Below, in pieces: positions 34,805-47,122 of a stretch of 64,000 bases of DNA. Below the pieces are notes generated by a model, which worked only from the letters and a program-made list of their open reading frames with translations, ran no database searches and was not told where the DNA came from. Each line of letters starts with the position of its first letter. The stretch's first letter is position 1. The position numbers and the translations under genes were made by a program. Source of the DNA: Polytrichum commune (Eukaryota; Streptophyta; Polytrichopsida; Polytrichales; Polytrichaceae); contig OX485803.1 of NCBI GenBank assembly GCA_950295325.1, positions 77,763,554 to 77,827,553 of the forward strand, written 5' to 3'.

Positions 34805-35860
34805 TTAATCAACCCCGTATGCACCTCAAAAGGTTTGTCAAGCTCCGCGAACTTGAGCACGGGCGTCTAAGAACACTTGCTCTCAAGCTCCCTAAAGACT
34901 TGGTGGCAAGGCTCATCCCACTCTTGGGATAGTCATTTCTTCCACAAGTCGGATAAGGTCGGATAACCATCAAGCTTAACGCTCTCATATGCAATGGCCA
35001 TCCATCTTACATTAACCATCCGCCAATGGCAAAGTCACTCGCCACCCCGTATTCACCTCAAAAGGTTTGTCAAACTCCGCGAACTTGAACACGGGTGGCA
35101 AAGACAACTTTGTATTAAGCTCCCCAAAGACTTTGGGGGCAAGGCTCATCCCACTCTTAAGATAGCCATTTCTTTCACAAGTCGCACAAGGTTTGACAAC
35201 CTTTAAGCTTAATGCTCCCATATGCAATGGGCATCCATCTTGGATCAACATCCGCCAATGGTAAAGTCACTCGCCCCCGTATGCATCTCAAAAGGTTTGT
35301 CAAATTTCGCAAACTTGAGCACGGGCGGCGAAGAGAGCTTGCTCTTAAGCTCCTTAAAGACTTGGTAACAAGGCTCATCCCACTCTTGGGATAGCCATTT
35401 CTTGCACAAGTTGGACAAGGTCGGACAACCATCGAGCTTCATGCTCTTATATGCAAAGGGCATCCATTTTGCCTCAACATCCGCCAATGCTAAAGTCACT
35501 TGCCCCCGTATGCACCTCAAAGGTTTGTCAAACTCCACGAACTTGAGCACGGGTGGCGAAGAGAACTTGGTCTTAAGCTCCCCAAAAGGCTTGGTGGCAA
35601 GGCTCATCCCACTCTTGGGATAACCATTTCTTGCACAAGCCGTACAAGGTTCGACAACCATGGAGCTTAATGCTCCCATAAGCAATGGTCATCCATCTTG
35701 GACCAACATCCGCCGATGGTAAAGTCCTTCGCTTCCATGTGCATCTCAAAATGCTTGTGAAAGCTCGGGAACTTAACCACATCTTGTGAAGGAAACTTGC
35801 TCTTGAGCTCCCCAAAGGCTTGGTGACAAGGCTCATCCCACTCTTGGGATAGCCATTTTT
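34805..35860 (-). repeat. 230-bp tandem repeat within the RT/RNase H remnant of copy 1
   Basis: The segment 'aaggtttgtca' recurs at about 34830, 35061, 35291 and 35521, and a diverged fifth copy at about 35748 (spacing 228-231 bp). On the minus strand each codes in one frame for EWDEPCHQAFGELKSK, PPVLKFAEFDKPFE and DFTIGGC, which is the RT connection segment and the start of RNase H with the catalytic Asp replaced. The outer copy 2 has only about two units (41840-42180). Confidence 0.9.
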
Positions 35861-36350
35861 CCAACAAGTTGACTAAGGTCCTAGCAACCTTAGAAACACC
35901 TCGAATGAAGTGGTGGTAGTAGTTGGCTAGGCCAACAAATGACCTTAGCCCTTCTCTTGAGTCAAGGGCCAATTCTCCTCTTGGATTGCCTTGACATTTG
36001 TCATGTTCATCCACCAACTTCCTTTGTCATCACATACCTCAAGAATTCAATCTCTCGTTGAGCAAGTTTTTTTTTTTTTTTTTTTTTTTTTCCACTCGTT
36101 GGCGGTAACATTTTGGACAACACATTGGTGAATACATCCTTGTACCTCACCAACATCCCACCAATGTGGTTTTGGGGAGGCCTATCTTTCCTAGCCTCCC
36201 CATGAGTTCCTTGGAGTTGCTCCAATTGAACCACGACCATTATAATTATGTTTTTCCGTTTATTCATTTGGTCCATTAAGACCAAATTCGAGTTGGTTCC
36301 TCCTACCATAGGAGTCCTTGTCAATTTGTAGTGCAATTCTTTGCCATCAA
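35861..36350 (-). pseudogene. RT edges of copy 1 with the RT core deleted
   Basis: 36336-36007 gives YKDVFTN and LSKMLPP (the usual entry to RT). It then runs into a poly-A stretch on the minus strand (T-run 36066-36090), after which EIEFLRYVMTKE and, from 36017, LRSFVGLANYYHHFI (the usual exit from RT) follow at once. The palm with its (F/Y)xDD site is missing. The same gap with a T-run is present in copy 2 at 42553-42580. Confidence 0.82.
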
Positions 36351-37391
36351 GACATCACAAATGCACCGCAAGCTCACCGGCTTGCACCTCACATCTATCA
36401 TGTGAGTTCCAAAGAAGGCAGCCTTCACAATGACATGCATTTCATCTATTTCACATGGTGTGAAATTTTGACAAAAATCCAATGTCCCACATTGAAAAGT
36501 TACATGCATCGCGGCCTCCTTTGTTTCATGCGGTTCGCCCTTTCCAAACCGCACCTTGGTGGGCTTGCCCGCTCTATCAATCGGCAAGCCCCAACTCCCT
36601 TGCGAGTTTTGGGCTTAAGAAGGAATGGTAGCCTCTTTATCAACCCATGAGACATTTGTCCCATTCATTTGAGCCTCAAAGTACAAAAGACTTGGCCTCG
36701 GCTTGAGGCTACTAGCCTTGGCCACAATGCCATCGTCTTACATTCGGTCCGCGGCATAAGTATTATTTGGCGTGGTACCTATCTCCCCTCAACGTCCATT
36801 GTTGTAAGGCACCACCAAATTTCTTATTGGGGTCATCGGCCTTAATGCTCGTTGCAATTTTGATGATCCCCGCCACAACCTCAATAAACTTTTGGAAATT
36901 TGAACTTGGTATTCACCACCCGCTTTTGAAACCCCACCTAAAACGATGTACTTCTTAGAAAACTCGTTCATCTAAGATGCACAATTCATTTGGGTGTGAA
37001 ATTCGCGCATATACGCCTTAAGAGGCCCGCACGCCTCATTTCCACCAAATTCATTCCAACATCATCAATATCTTCCAAGCATTTCGAATTGGAATTTCAA
37101 TCCAACATTAATGCCCTCCAAGGTTTTGGGTGCATTCGGTATTCTAGGCCCCAAATGCTTTTTTGAGGTGTGCGGGAGCCCTTTCAAAGGACTCCACCAA
37201 TTTCCTTACCGAATCCACCATCATGCCCACCATTGTCATTAGAACCAATGGTATGGTCAAATTCCCTTTACACATGATCTTTGTTCCAATTTGAGCCTCA
37301 CAACCTTTTGGAAACCCCGGGCTAACCATAATAACCCTCACGTTTGATAGCCATGTCTCCCTCAAAGTGCTAGCTCAAATATTGGAACCCT
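36351..37391 (-). pseudogene. Gag and protease remnants of copy 1
   Basis: Minus-strand fragments with many stops. Near 36600-36680 a peptide with LYFEAQMNGTNVSWVDKEAT aligns by pattern with the retropepsin entry 'VNG..V.ALVDTGAT', with DTG changed to DKE. 36587-36321 continues with CEIDEMHVIVKAAF. Upstream towards the primer binding site no Gag motif or zinc knuckle could be recognised. Confidence 0.5.
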
Positions 37392-37403
37392 GCTCTGATA
37401 CCA
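37392..37403 (-). other. Primer binding site of copy 1 (initiator tRNA-Met type)
   Basis: TGGTATCAGAGC on the minus strand, two bases from the 5' LTR. This is the standard complement of the plant initiator tRNA-Met 3' end. Confidence 0.93.
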
Positions 37404-37405
37404 AG

Positions 37406-38378
37406 TGTCGCAACCCTTGCTAACCCCCTTAGCAATCTTGCCAATTTTCAATTCTAGCAAAGGTTACGAGCGCTAACCATTCGCATTCCGCCATGCTAAT
37501 GGTTAGCTCCTCCTACCCCGGACCTTATAGTTCATAGGAGGGAACCAACCCTCCTACTTTGCTTTAGGGACTCACCCCTTAATCGGTAACCCATTCCTAG
37601 ATGTGGACTTCCATCCATGGAAGTCCAATCCCATGTTGATCATCGCGTTGCCGGAGCAACACTACAACAACCCGAACCATACTAGGCAACTATGGCCTCA
37701 CATTGGGCCAATGCCCATGGAGGCCGTGCCGTTCGGCCTCGGGTGGGTGAGGCCACACCACCTCACCCATATAAGCCTCTAGGACTTCACGCGGGGCCCC
37801 TACCCCACCGTCAACCAACCTCTTGTCTCTCTACCAAGAGTTGGGGCCAAGTGGACATTTTCCTTTAGCTGCTGGGCCTAGAACCCCCCCAGCAGCTTCA
37901 GACCATCATAACTTCCTTGTATGATGTCTGATCAGAACAACCAACCACTCCATCCTCATCTACGCTTCACGTAGATGCCGATGGACTCCTCACTTGCCCC
38001 ATTCGGGCAAGTCTTGAGGAAGTTATGCCTGTTTGAACCTTGGCAGTCCCGGGAATCACTCCCAGGCACTGCTGTACCAGGGCGCTGTCCTGGGACAGCG
38101 CCCCACTCAAATGGCCATAACTCCTAGCTCACACCTCCGATTGAGGTGTTCTTGAGCTTTCTAGAATCACCACGCCATGAGCTACGCATAACTCATGGCC
38201 TTACCCTTGTGCCTCCTAATCTTCGTGGGTGGGAGGCGTTCCCAACGCCTGGGGCCCTCACCCACACTAGGATCACTTGGGCCCTCTCACCAACGGCGCC
38301 ACAAGTCCCGGGTGTCACTCCGGGGTCCCCCTTGTGCCCATGGTGTTTCGGGCACTCCTCATGGAGAGGTGCGCGACA
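37406..38378 (-). repeat. 5' LTR of nested copy 1
   Basis: 973 bp, followed on the plus strand by the TSD AATCC (38379-38383), after which the interrupted LTR of copy 2 resumes. Confidence 0.95.
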
Positions 38379-38383
38379 AATCC

Positions 38384-39130
38384 TATGTTGATCATCGCGT
38401 TGCCGGAGCAACACTACAACAACCCGAAGCATACTAGGCAACTATGGCCTCACAATAGGCCAAAGCCCATGGAGGCCTTGCCGTTCGGCCTCGGGTGGGT
38501 GAGGCCACACCACCTCACCCATATAAACCTCTAGGACTTCACGCGGGGCCCCTACCCCACCGTCAACCAACCTCTTGTCTCTCTACCAAGAGTTGGGGCC
38601 AAGTGGACATTTTCCCTTAGCTGCTGGGCCTAGAACCCCCCCAGCAGCTTCAGACCATCATAACTTCCTTGTATGATGTCTGATCATAACAACCAACCAC
38701 TCCATCTTCATCTACGCTTCACGTAGATGCCGATGGACTCCTCACTTGCCCCATTCGGGCAAGTCTTGAGGAAGTTATGCCTGTTTGAACCTTGGCAGTC
38801 CCGGGAATCACTCCCAGGCACTGCTGTACCAGGGCGCTGTCCCGGGACAGCACCCCACTCAAATGGCCATAACTCCTAGCTCACACCTCCGATTGAGGTG
38901 ATCTTGAGCATTCTAGAATCACCACGCCATGAGCTACGCATAGCTCATGGCCTCACCCTCATGCCTCCTAGTCTTTGTGGGTGGGAGGCGTTCCCAACGC
39001 CTGGGGCCCTCACCCACACTAGGATCACCTGGGCCCTCTCACCAATGGCGCCACAAGTCCCGGGTGTCACTCCGGGGTCCCCCTTGTGCCCATGGTGTTT
39101 CGGGCACTCCTCATGGAGAGATGCGCCACA
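38384..39130 (-). repeat. Second part of the interrupted 3' LTR of outer copy 2
   Basis: Continues 30900-31123 after the nested insertion and ends ATGCGCCACA at 39130. The two parts together make about 971 bp. Confidence 0.92.
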
Positions 39131-40406
39131 CTCACCCCCACCAAACGGAGTCGATGCCCTCATCGACTATTCTCGTAGTCGGCACACCAATTCTCAAGTT
39201 GCCATCCTCTATGGTGCAGCATTGTGTTTACCTTAGGGCGCGACCCCCACAATGCATCTTCAAATTTGGCGTAGTCCCAAAGGTGTCGTTCCTAGGTGGT
39301 CCGTTAGCGACCTTGGATCTCTCATCCAAAGACCTAACCTATACTAGACCCACCTACTTTGGGACTCACTTGGGTTGCCCCTCCTTTGGGGCCTCCCCCG
39401 TTAGGCTCCACTAGCCTAACGTGACACATCTAGGCGAGACCTCAACGCTTCCACTAAGTTGTCTCGGTTGCAACTCCGAGATGGTTTTCCATTGTTAATC
39501 CACGCCTCGATCGCACGGGGGTGCTGCCAAGTCCCGCCCGACTCGGTTCCCACTTTGCTCTTTCGAGACATGGGTTCATGACTCCCATGCGCCAACTCTC
39601 GTTAGCTCGCGGGTAGCACTTTTATGAGCACGCGCCATCACCTTGTCCCCGCCCGGACAAGCCCACAACTAAGAAGTTTCTTGGTTTTATCCAAGGCCCC
39701 TCCAAGCCATGGCCCCCAATTACTCGGCTTACCCAACCTAGTTTGGCATATCTATTCCCCCTCTTCCATTAACCAAGCACAAGTACAAGACTAGGACCTC
39801 ATCTCATACTTTTCTCTTTGCACCACTAAAATTTGGACTTCATTCCCTCAAGCCAAAGAACAAGTTCATGTTGTGGAGCAATTAACCTCGAAGCTAAGTA
39901 TGCTACTAGCGTCTCTCCCCCACTAAAGGAGATTGATGTCCTCATCAATGCCTACGCTTCATTTTATTGGAATCCTTAGCCTTAGTTTCTTCAAAGTGCT
40001 TCACCAATTCATTGGTGTTCACCATGTCTCTTGCCGCCACCCAAGCGGTTTCTTTCTCATGGTATCCTCACCATTTCACCAAGTACTCCTTTGTACATTT
40101 TCTTTCATTTTCACTTGGGCTTCCTACACTTGAGGATGCCCTCCTACCTCATGTTCCAAATGACCTCCACAAGGTCGGGACGTGGCCTAATCACTTGCTT
40201 GTGTTCGGGCCACAAGGTGTCGTCCTAAAATGACTTTCGTAATGAGACATTAAATGTCGGATGCACTTTGATCTCCAGCGGTAATTCCAACTTATACATG
40301 TCCTTGAACACTTGTTCTACAATGGAAAACGAAGCTCCAATTTTGGACATGAACTTTTGGAGTAAGGCCTTTGGACAAGGTGAAGTTGTCCACATTCAAC
40401 AACACC

Positions 40407-41363
40407 TTATTGGCCCACCTCATACTCCACATCGCGTCTTCTGGCATTGATTTGCACTCCGTAGCACCTTCGGGCTTTCTCCACCAACAACTTGGTCATC
40501 TCCAAGACTTGTTTACCATCCTTGGCCAAGTCCTCATCATCTTGGTTGAACTCTAGTGTTGAATGTGCCCCCTCGAGAGCTAGGTTAATAGGTTGGAGCG
40601 CATCCACTCCATAAGCCACCACGAAAGACCACCCCTTGGTAGCCAAATGCGTGGCTACATTGCAATTACACTCCGCTCGACCCACATAGTCCGCCCAATC
40701 TCCTTGGTCCGCCCCCACCAAGTTCCTCAAGTATTGCTTCAAGACTCCATTCACATGCTCCGCTTTCCCATTCATTTGGGAATGCAAGGCCGTGCTAAAC
40801 CTTAGTTTCATTCCGACCTCCTTAGAGAAATGCATTGAAAATGCACTTGTGAACTTTGGATCTTGATCCCACACAATCACTCTTGGCAACCCGTGGTGCC
40901 TCAATCATCATTTGAGAAAAGGCTATGCGGTCTCCAACGCGGTGGCGGTTTCCACAATCGGCACCATGTGTGCCAACTTGGCAAACCGCTCTACCATCAA
41001 GAAGATGGCATCATACCCATGTGACTCCGGCAAACTTGTGATCAAGTCCATGCACATACTATGCCATGGCGCCGACGGGATAGGCAACGGTTGCAAGAAA
41101 TCGCCTTGCTTTTGGTAAGAGGCTCGGTTCACTTGGCACTTTATTCACGCCTTCACAAAGTGGGTTATATCCTACTTTATGCACCGCCAACAGTACCTTT
41201 TTGACACCATTCTATGGTGGTTTTCTTTTTCTCCTCTATGGCCGGCAATAGGACTATCATATTCATCTTTCAAAACCGATAGCCTCAACTTGCCTTGTGG
41301 CACATACACCCAACTTTGCTTGCACTTGAACAATCCGTCCACCAACTTAGCCTCTTTAAGCAC
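40407..41363 (-). pseudogene. Integrase remnant of outer copy 2
   Basis: Same layout as in copy 1. 41363-41172 has the zinc-module neighbourhood (YVPQGKLRLSVLKDEYDSP, AGHRG). 41132-40923 has MCMDLITSLPESHGYDAI. 40904-40407 is the best-preserved stretch (165 codons: GLPRVIVWDQDPKFTS with the second Asp, STALHSQMNGKAEHVNGVL, then WADYVGRAECNCN). Slightly less decayed than copy 1, but still in separate frames. Confidence 0.82.
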
Positions 41364-41839
41364 CTTGCTCTTGCGAAGCTCACCTAAAAGTTTTTGTGCT
41401 TCGGGGTAGTTAATTTACCCCTCCCGTATCTTGCATCACAAGTTTCCTTCGCCGGCACACATTAGCCACAAGGTTTGGATGGTTCTCATTGCTTGGAACT
41501 CTTCCGGTCTACTTCGCGCATCCGGCACCACATTTCCATTGTCCGGTTTGTGGATCAAATCCACCTTCATAAGCACCAAACTATCATGCCACCGCAATGA
41601 CTTGGCGCTCACTTGCGCTTGAATGTCAAAATTCTTTTAGGACACATTGTCCATATAGACCTTTGCTTTGTGCGACCCCAAATAGTGTCGCCACATCTTC
41701 AAGCAATGTACTACGGCAAAGAAGTTCTTTGTCATGAGTTGGTTGTCTTCTTTGACAACCATCGAGCTTCATGCTCCCATATGCAATGGCCATCCAATTA
41801 CACATAATCCACCATTGGCAAAGTCACTCACCCCCGTAT

Positions 41840-42757
41840 GCACCTCAAAAGGTTTGTCAAGCTCCACGAACTTGAGCACGGGCGTCTAAGAACACTTGCT
41901 CTCAAGCTCCCCAAAAACTTGGTGGCAAGGCTCATCCCACTGTTGGGATAGCTAATTCTTGCATAAGTTGGACAAGGTCGGACAACCATCGAGCTTCATG
42001 CTCTTATATGCCATGGCCATCCATTTTGCCTCAACATCCACCAATGCTAAAATCACTCGCCCCCGTATGCACCTCAAAAGGTTTGTCAAAGTCCGCGAAC
42101 TTAAGCACGGGCGGCGAAGTGAACTTGTTTTTAAGCCCCCCAAAGGCTTGGTGACAAGGCTCATCCCACTCTTGGGATAGCCATTTTCCTCAATAAGTTG
42201 AATAAGGTCCTAGCAACCTTAGAAAACTCTCGAATGAAGTTGTGGTACTAATTGGTTAGGCCAACAAATGACCTAAGCCCTTTTGAATCAAGGGCCAATT
42301 CTCCTTTTGGATTGCCTTGACATTCTTCATGTTCGTCCACCAACTTCCTTTGTCACCACATATCTCAAGAACTCAATCTCTCGTTGAGCAAAGTTATTTT
42401 TCACTCCTTGGCGGTAATTTTTTTGGGCAACACATTGGTGAATACATCTTTGTATCTCATCAACATCACACCAATGTTGTTTGGGGGAGGCCCATCTTTC
42501 CTAGCCTCCCCATACGTTCCTTGGAGTTGCTCCAATTGAACCACGACCATTATGTTTTTTTTTTTTTTTTTTTTTTTTTTCATTCGGTCCATTAAGACCA
42601 AATTCAACTTAGGTCCTCCTACCATAGGAGTCATTGTTAATTTGAACTTCAATTCTTTGCCATTATGACACATCATAATGCACCGCAAACACACCGGCTT
42701 GCACCTCACATCTATCATGTGAGTTTCCAAGAAGGCGGCCTTCACAATGACATGCAT
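41840..42757 (-). pseudogene. RT/RNase H edges of outer copy 2 with the same RT core deletion
   Basis: Two 230-bp units at about 41840-42180. Then traces of the RT exit at 42185-42400 and the RT entry 42757-42401 (YKDVFTNVLPKK). A T-run of about 28 bases lies at 42553-42580. No (F/Y)xDD site is present. Confidence 0.78.
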
Positions 42758-43702
42758 TTAATTTATTTCACTTGGTGTGAAATTTTGACAAAAATCCAAT
42801 GTCCCACGTTGAAAGGTTACATGTATCGCGGCCTCCTTTGTCTCATGCGGATCGCCCTTTCCAAACCGCACCTTGGTGGGCTTGCCCGCTCTACTAATCG
42901 GCAAGCCCCAACTTCCTTATGAGTTTTGGGCTCAAGAAGAAGTGGTAGCCTCTTTATCAATACATGAGACATTTCTCCCATTCATTTGAGCCTCAAGGTA
43001 CAAAAGACTTGGCCTCGGCTTAAGGCTACTAGCCTTGGCCACAATGCCATCGTCTTACATTCGGTTCACGGCACAAGTATTATTTGGCGGGGTACCTATC
43101 TCCCTTCAACGTCCATTGTTGTAACGCACCGCCAAATTGCTTAATGGGGTCATCGGCCTTGATGCTCATGGCAATTTTGATGATCCCCGCCACAACCTCA
43201 ATAAACTTTGGAAATTTGAACTTGGTATTCACCACCCGCTTTTGAAACCCACCTAAAACGATGCATTTCTTAGAAAGCTCGTTCAACTAAGATGTACAAT
43301 TCATTTGGGTGTGAAATGCGTGCATATACGCCTTAAGAGGCCTGGACGCCTCATTTCCACCAAATTCATTCCAACATCAATACCTTCCAAGCATTTGGAA
43401 TTGGAATTTCAATCCAACATTAATGCCCTCCAAGGTTTTGGGTGCTTTCGGTATTCTAGGCCCCAAATGTTTTTTGAGGTTTGGGGGAGTCCTTTTCAAA
43501 GCACTCCTCCATTTTCCTTACCAAATCCACCCTCATGCCCACCATTGTCATTAGAACCAATGGTATGGTCAAATTCCACTTGCACATGATCCTTGTTCCA
43601 ATTTGAGCCTCACAACCTTTTGGAAACCCCGGGCTCACCATCATAACCCGCATTTTGATAGCCATGTTTCCCTCAAAGTACGAGCTCAAAACTTGGAACC
43701 CT

Positions 43703-43714
43703 GCTCTGATACCA
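43703..43714 (-). other. Primer binding site of outer copy 2 (initiator tRNA-Met type)
   Basis: TGGTATCAGAGC on the minus strand, two bases from the 5' LTR at 43717. Confidence 0.92.
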
Positions 43715-43716
43715 AA

Positions 43717-44673
43717 TGTCGCAACCCTTGCTAGGTCCCTTAATAATCTTGCGAATTTTCGTTTCTAGCAAAGGTTACGAGCGCTAACCCTTCACATTCC
43801 GCCATGCTAATGGATATCCTCTTACCCCGGACCAATAGTTCATAGGAGGTAACCAACCCTCCTACTTTGCTTTCGGGACTCACCCCTTAATCGGTAACCC
43901 ATTTCCCCAATGTGGACTTCCATCCATGGAAGTCCAATCCTATGTTGATCATCGCGTTGCCGGAGCAACACTACAACAACCCGAAGCATACTAGGCAACT
44001 ATGGCCTCACAATAGGCCAAAGCCCATGGAGGCCTTGCCGTTCGGCCTCGGGTGGGTGAGGCCACACCACCTCACCCATATAAGCCTCTAGGACTTCACG
44101 CGGGGCCCCTACCCCACCGTCAACCAACCTCTTGTCTCTCTACCAAGAGTTGGGGCCAAGTGGACATTTTCCCTTAGCTGCTGGGCCTAGAACCCCCCCA
44201 GCAGCTTCAGACCATCATAACTTCCTTGTATGATGTCTGATCATAACAACCAACCACTCCATCTTCATCTACGCTTCACGTAGATGCCGATGGACTCCTC
44301 ACTTGCCCCATTCGGGCAAGTCTTGAGGAAGTTATGCCTGTTTGAACCTTGGCAGTCCCGGGAATCACTCCCAGGCACTGCTGTACCAGGGCGCTGTCCC
44401 GGGACAGCACCCCACTCAAATGGCCATAACTCCTAGCTCACACCTCCGATTGAGGTGATCTTGAGCATTCTAGAATCACCACGCCATGAGCTACGCATAG
44501 CTCATGGCCTCACCCTCATGCCTCCTAGTCTTTGTGGGTGGGAGGCGTTCCCAACGCCCGGGGCCCTCACCCACACTAGGATCACTTGGGCCCTCTCACC
44601 AATGGCGCCACAAGTCCTGGGTGTCACTCCGGGGTCCCCCTTGTGCCCATGGTGTTTCGGGCACTCCTCATGG
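43717..44673 (-). repeat. 5' LTR of outer copy 2, outer end truncated
   Basis: About 957 bp aligned to the other LTRs from TGTCGCAACCC to CTCCTCATGG. The last 15 or so bases are replaced by unrelated AT-rich sequence. Confidence 0.88.
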
Positions 44674-45259
44674 GGCACTCATAAGAAAGCCAAATTCTAA
44701 TTTTTAAGGAATCCTAAACTTAAAGACAATCATGAGCACTGATTTTGGGCTCATAACGTGCGCTTAGGACCTATTTGTTGGGGGGTGTTATTTACCATGT
44801 GAAATTTTTTATAAGGTATGGTATTTTTCAAAATAAAGGTAAATGCTTGAATTTTAATACACCCTATCATTAATTATAAATTTTGGGGATGTCATTTACT
44901 TATGCTGCATTTTTTTCCTTATACCCCAAGTAACCAATTTTTTGGACTATATCCCATTTTTTCTTTCTTGGAGCCCAATTGTTGTCCATTTTTTCTTACA
45001 CCCCATTTTTTTGGTTTTGTAAATGACATTTTTTTTCATGAAGGATATTTCTCTTCTTACAACCATGAATTGTGAAGCTCAACCACGATGCTAAAGTCAC
45101 ATAAACCACATCAAAACATGAACTCACATGAACTCCACATTGGATATGTTGGTTCAATAACGTTCAAGCCAGCTAGCCTTTAAAGTCATCCATCCAAGCT
45201 TTTTCAACTGAAAAAATTACCTCTTCTCATCTACTAGCACAGATCCTACCCTAGACCCG
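44674..45259. other. AT-rich spacer without a gene
   Basis: Runs of T and A; 'tatttgttggggggtgttatttacc' at 44770 faintly resembles the reverse complement of 58880-58912. No ORF or element boundary could be supported. Confidence 0.5.
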
Positions 45260-45264
45260 CTACC

Positions 45265-46650
45265 TGTGAGCCCAAAATGGTGCCCACATGTGGTGATTAA
45301 GTCTTCGAAACCAATTTTAGTGTGACTTTGATGTGCTATGATTATTCACAAAACATAAAAAGAGTGAAGTGTGGTATGGATTTAAGTTTAGGCATTGGAA
45401 TGTGTTGTGTAGTAATTTCAAGGTTTAACTTCAATAAGAGGATGCCTTGATTAGGTGAGTGGGGGGTGAGGTGAAGCAAGGTGAGCTCCGCGAGTTAAAT
45501 GCCCACTTTTGGATCCACCTTGGTAGTTTGGGAAGAAGGAAGCTTGGTGGATGGGGATTAGTCCCTACTTTGGAGGAGAGGGTTAAAGGATTGTGATTGG
45601 AGGTGCCAATCCTCTCACCCTATCCTCACCTCTTTCCCCCTCTCTCCCTCTCTCCCTCTTTGCTACTTAAGGTGTTTTTTCTCTCATTTCTCTCTCTCTT
45701 CATCAAGCGCTCTCAAGGGAGCAAGCTCTTAAAAGCTTGAGCTACGCGTGTAGGACATTAGTTTTTAGTGAATTTAATTAGTTAAGTTCTCTCTCTCAAT
45801 TCCTCTCAAGTGGAGTGAGCTCTTAGAGCTTGAGACAACATGTGGGGATTAGGTAGTTATTTAGTGGAATTAGTGGGTTAGATTAATTCATTAGTAAAGG
45901 ATCGAAAACAAAGACTTAGGGAAATGCTCGATTAGCGGCTAGGGAAGACTGTATCAGGAGGCAGCTGGTTAGCTGTGGTTGTAATTGCATTGGAGGCAGC
46001 TGGTTAGCTGTGGCCGGGACTGTATCAAGAGGCAACTGGTTAACTGCGGCTGCGACTGCATCGGAGGCAGCTGGTTAGCTGTGGTTGCGACTGCATTGGA
46101 GGCAGCTGGATGGCTGTGGCCGGGACTGTATTTTGGGTAGCTGGTTAGCTGCGGCTGAGACTGATTAGTTTATATTATTACATTAGTTTATAGACTATAT
46201 TAGACTATATTAGTTTATAGATAAGTAGTTGGCCACATTAGGTTAGGTGGAGGCACGTGTGGGTTTCATAAGTAATTGCACTTAGGATTGATTATGGGAA
46301 ATAGCGTTTTTTAACGCTTGTATCCTCTCTATTAAATAAATCAAGTGCACAAGTAATGGAGAAGGTGGAGGACTTCCGCGAGGGGAAGACAAAGGAGGTT
46401 GGGTCAAAGTATGCAAGGGGAAAATCATTGAGGGCATGTGCGGCTAAAGCCGCGGGTTGGACTCTTGAGAAAGCCAACTCTAGCACAAGCCAAGAGGCCA
46501 ACATTAATAAAGTACAATGAGTGAGACAATGCATGTTCATTTAAACATGAAAATCACCTTGCATATGGTTCCATGTTGTGATAGATAAATGTGATTCTCA
46601 AAGTCATCACCCGGACTAGGACGCTTAAGGGTGGTGGATTTGGTCTCACA
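45265..46650 (+). mobile_element. Solo LTR, family TGTGAGCCC...CTCACA (copy 2)
   Basis: 1,386 bp, starts TGTGAGCCCAAAATGG and ends GGTCTCACA, TSD CTACC at 45260-45264 and 46651-46655. Same family as 663-2412 and 49069-50853. Its inner part (45950-46165) holds a minisatellite of about 36 bp ('ggcagctggttagctgtgg', about six copies). Confidence 0.94.
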
Positions 46651-47122
46651 CTACCCCTAGTAATTGTTTTCACGCTAGTTCACATGTACTGACTAGATAA
46701 AATAATCCATTATATGTGATGGTATATTACATGTAAACATGTTTCATTATGTTAAAACCCCCTATATGATATGTACATTTTTTGCAAAATTTATCTACAA
46801 TGAATATATTACACCTTATTTTTTATCGCACATTGTTTCTACGATTTTTGCCAGTGACCGCCCTGAGTGTCGCGGCCCGCATTTTCTTAAAATCTTAAGA
46901 AACCTTGTTTTAAGTTTAAAGAATAAGTTTGAGCAAGGAAAACATAATAAGTAGAGTACTTTATAGGCAAATTATTAGGTTAGCTATTTAGAATTGAGAA
47001 GAAAAACTAAAATCCTTAAAGTAGTTTAAAATATCAAATTGAATTAGTATTAGGAATTCCGTTTCGACTCGGAAACCTTAGAGCGGAGCGGACTGCACAG
47101 GTGACGGCGGGCCGCAACCACC

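Larger units (their letters stand above)
31124..38378 (-). mobile_element. Nested LTR element (copy 1), minus strand, 7,255 bp
   Basis: Two LTRs of exactly 973 bp (31124-32096 and 37406-38378), TGTCGCAACCC...GCGCGACA on the plus strand, TSD AATCC at 31119-31123 and 38379-38383. The insertion lies within the 3' LTR of a relative (copy 2). On the minus strand the primer binding site TGGTATCAGAGC starts two bases after the 5' LTR, and a polypurine tract precedes the 3' LTR. I noticed only one LTR difference (cccggggcc against cctggggcc near 31962/38248), so the insertion is recent although the coding region is decayed. This is a non-autonomous Ty3-type element. Confidence 0.95.
30900..44673 (-). 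mobile_element. Outer LTR element (copy 2), minus strand, split by a nested copy
   Basis: Its 3' LTR is 30900-31123 plus 38384-39130, interrupted by copy 1; the internal part is 39131-43716; its 5' LTR is 43717-44673, cut short by about 15 bp at its outer end (the GAGAGGTGCGCGACA-like end is missing), so no TSD can be read. A primer binding site complementary to initiator tRNA-Met lies at 43703-43714. Pol remnants on the minus strand follow the same decayed pattern as in copy 1. Net length without the insertion is about 6.5 kb. Confidence 0.88.

Noticed and set aside
44750-44800. A relative of the 58459 hAT-like element
   Set aside because: Only a short G-rich stretch is similar; no inverted ends or duplication found.
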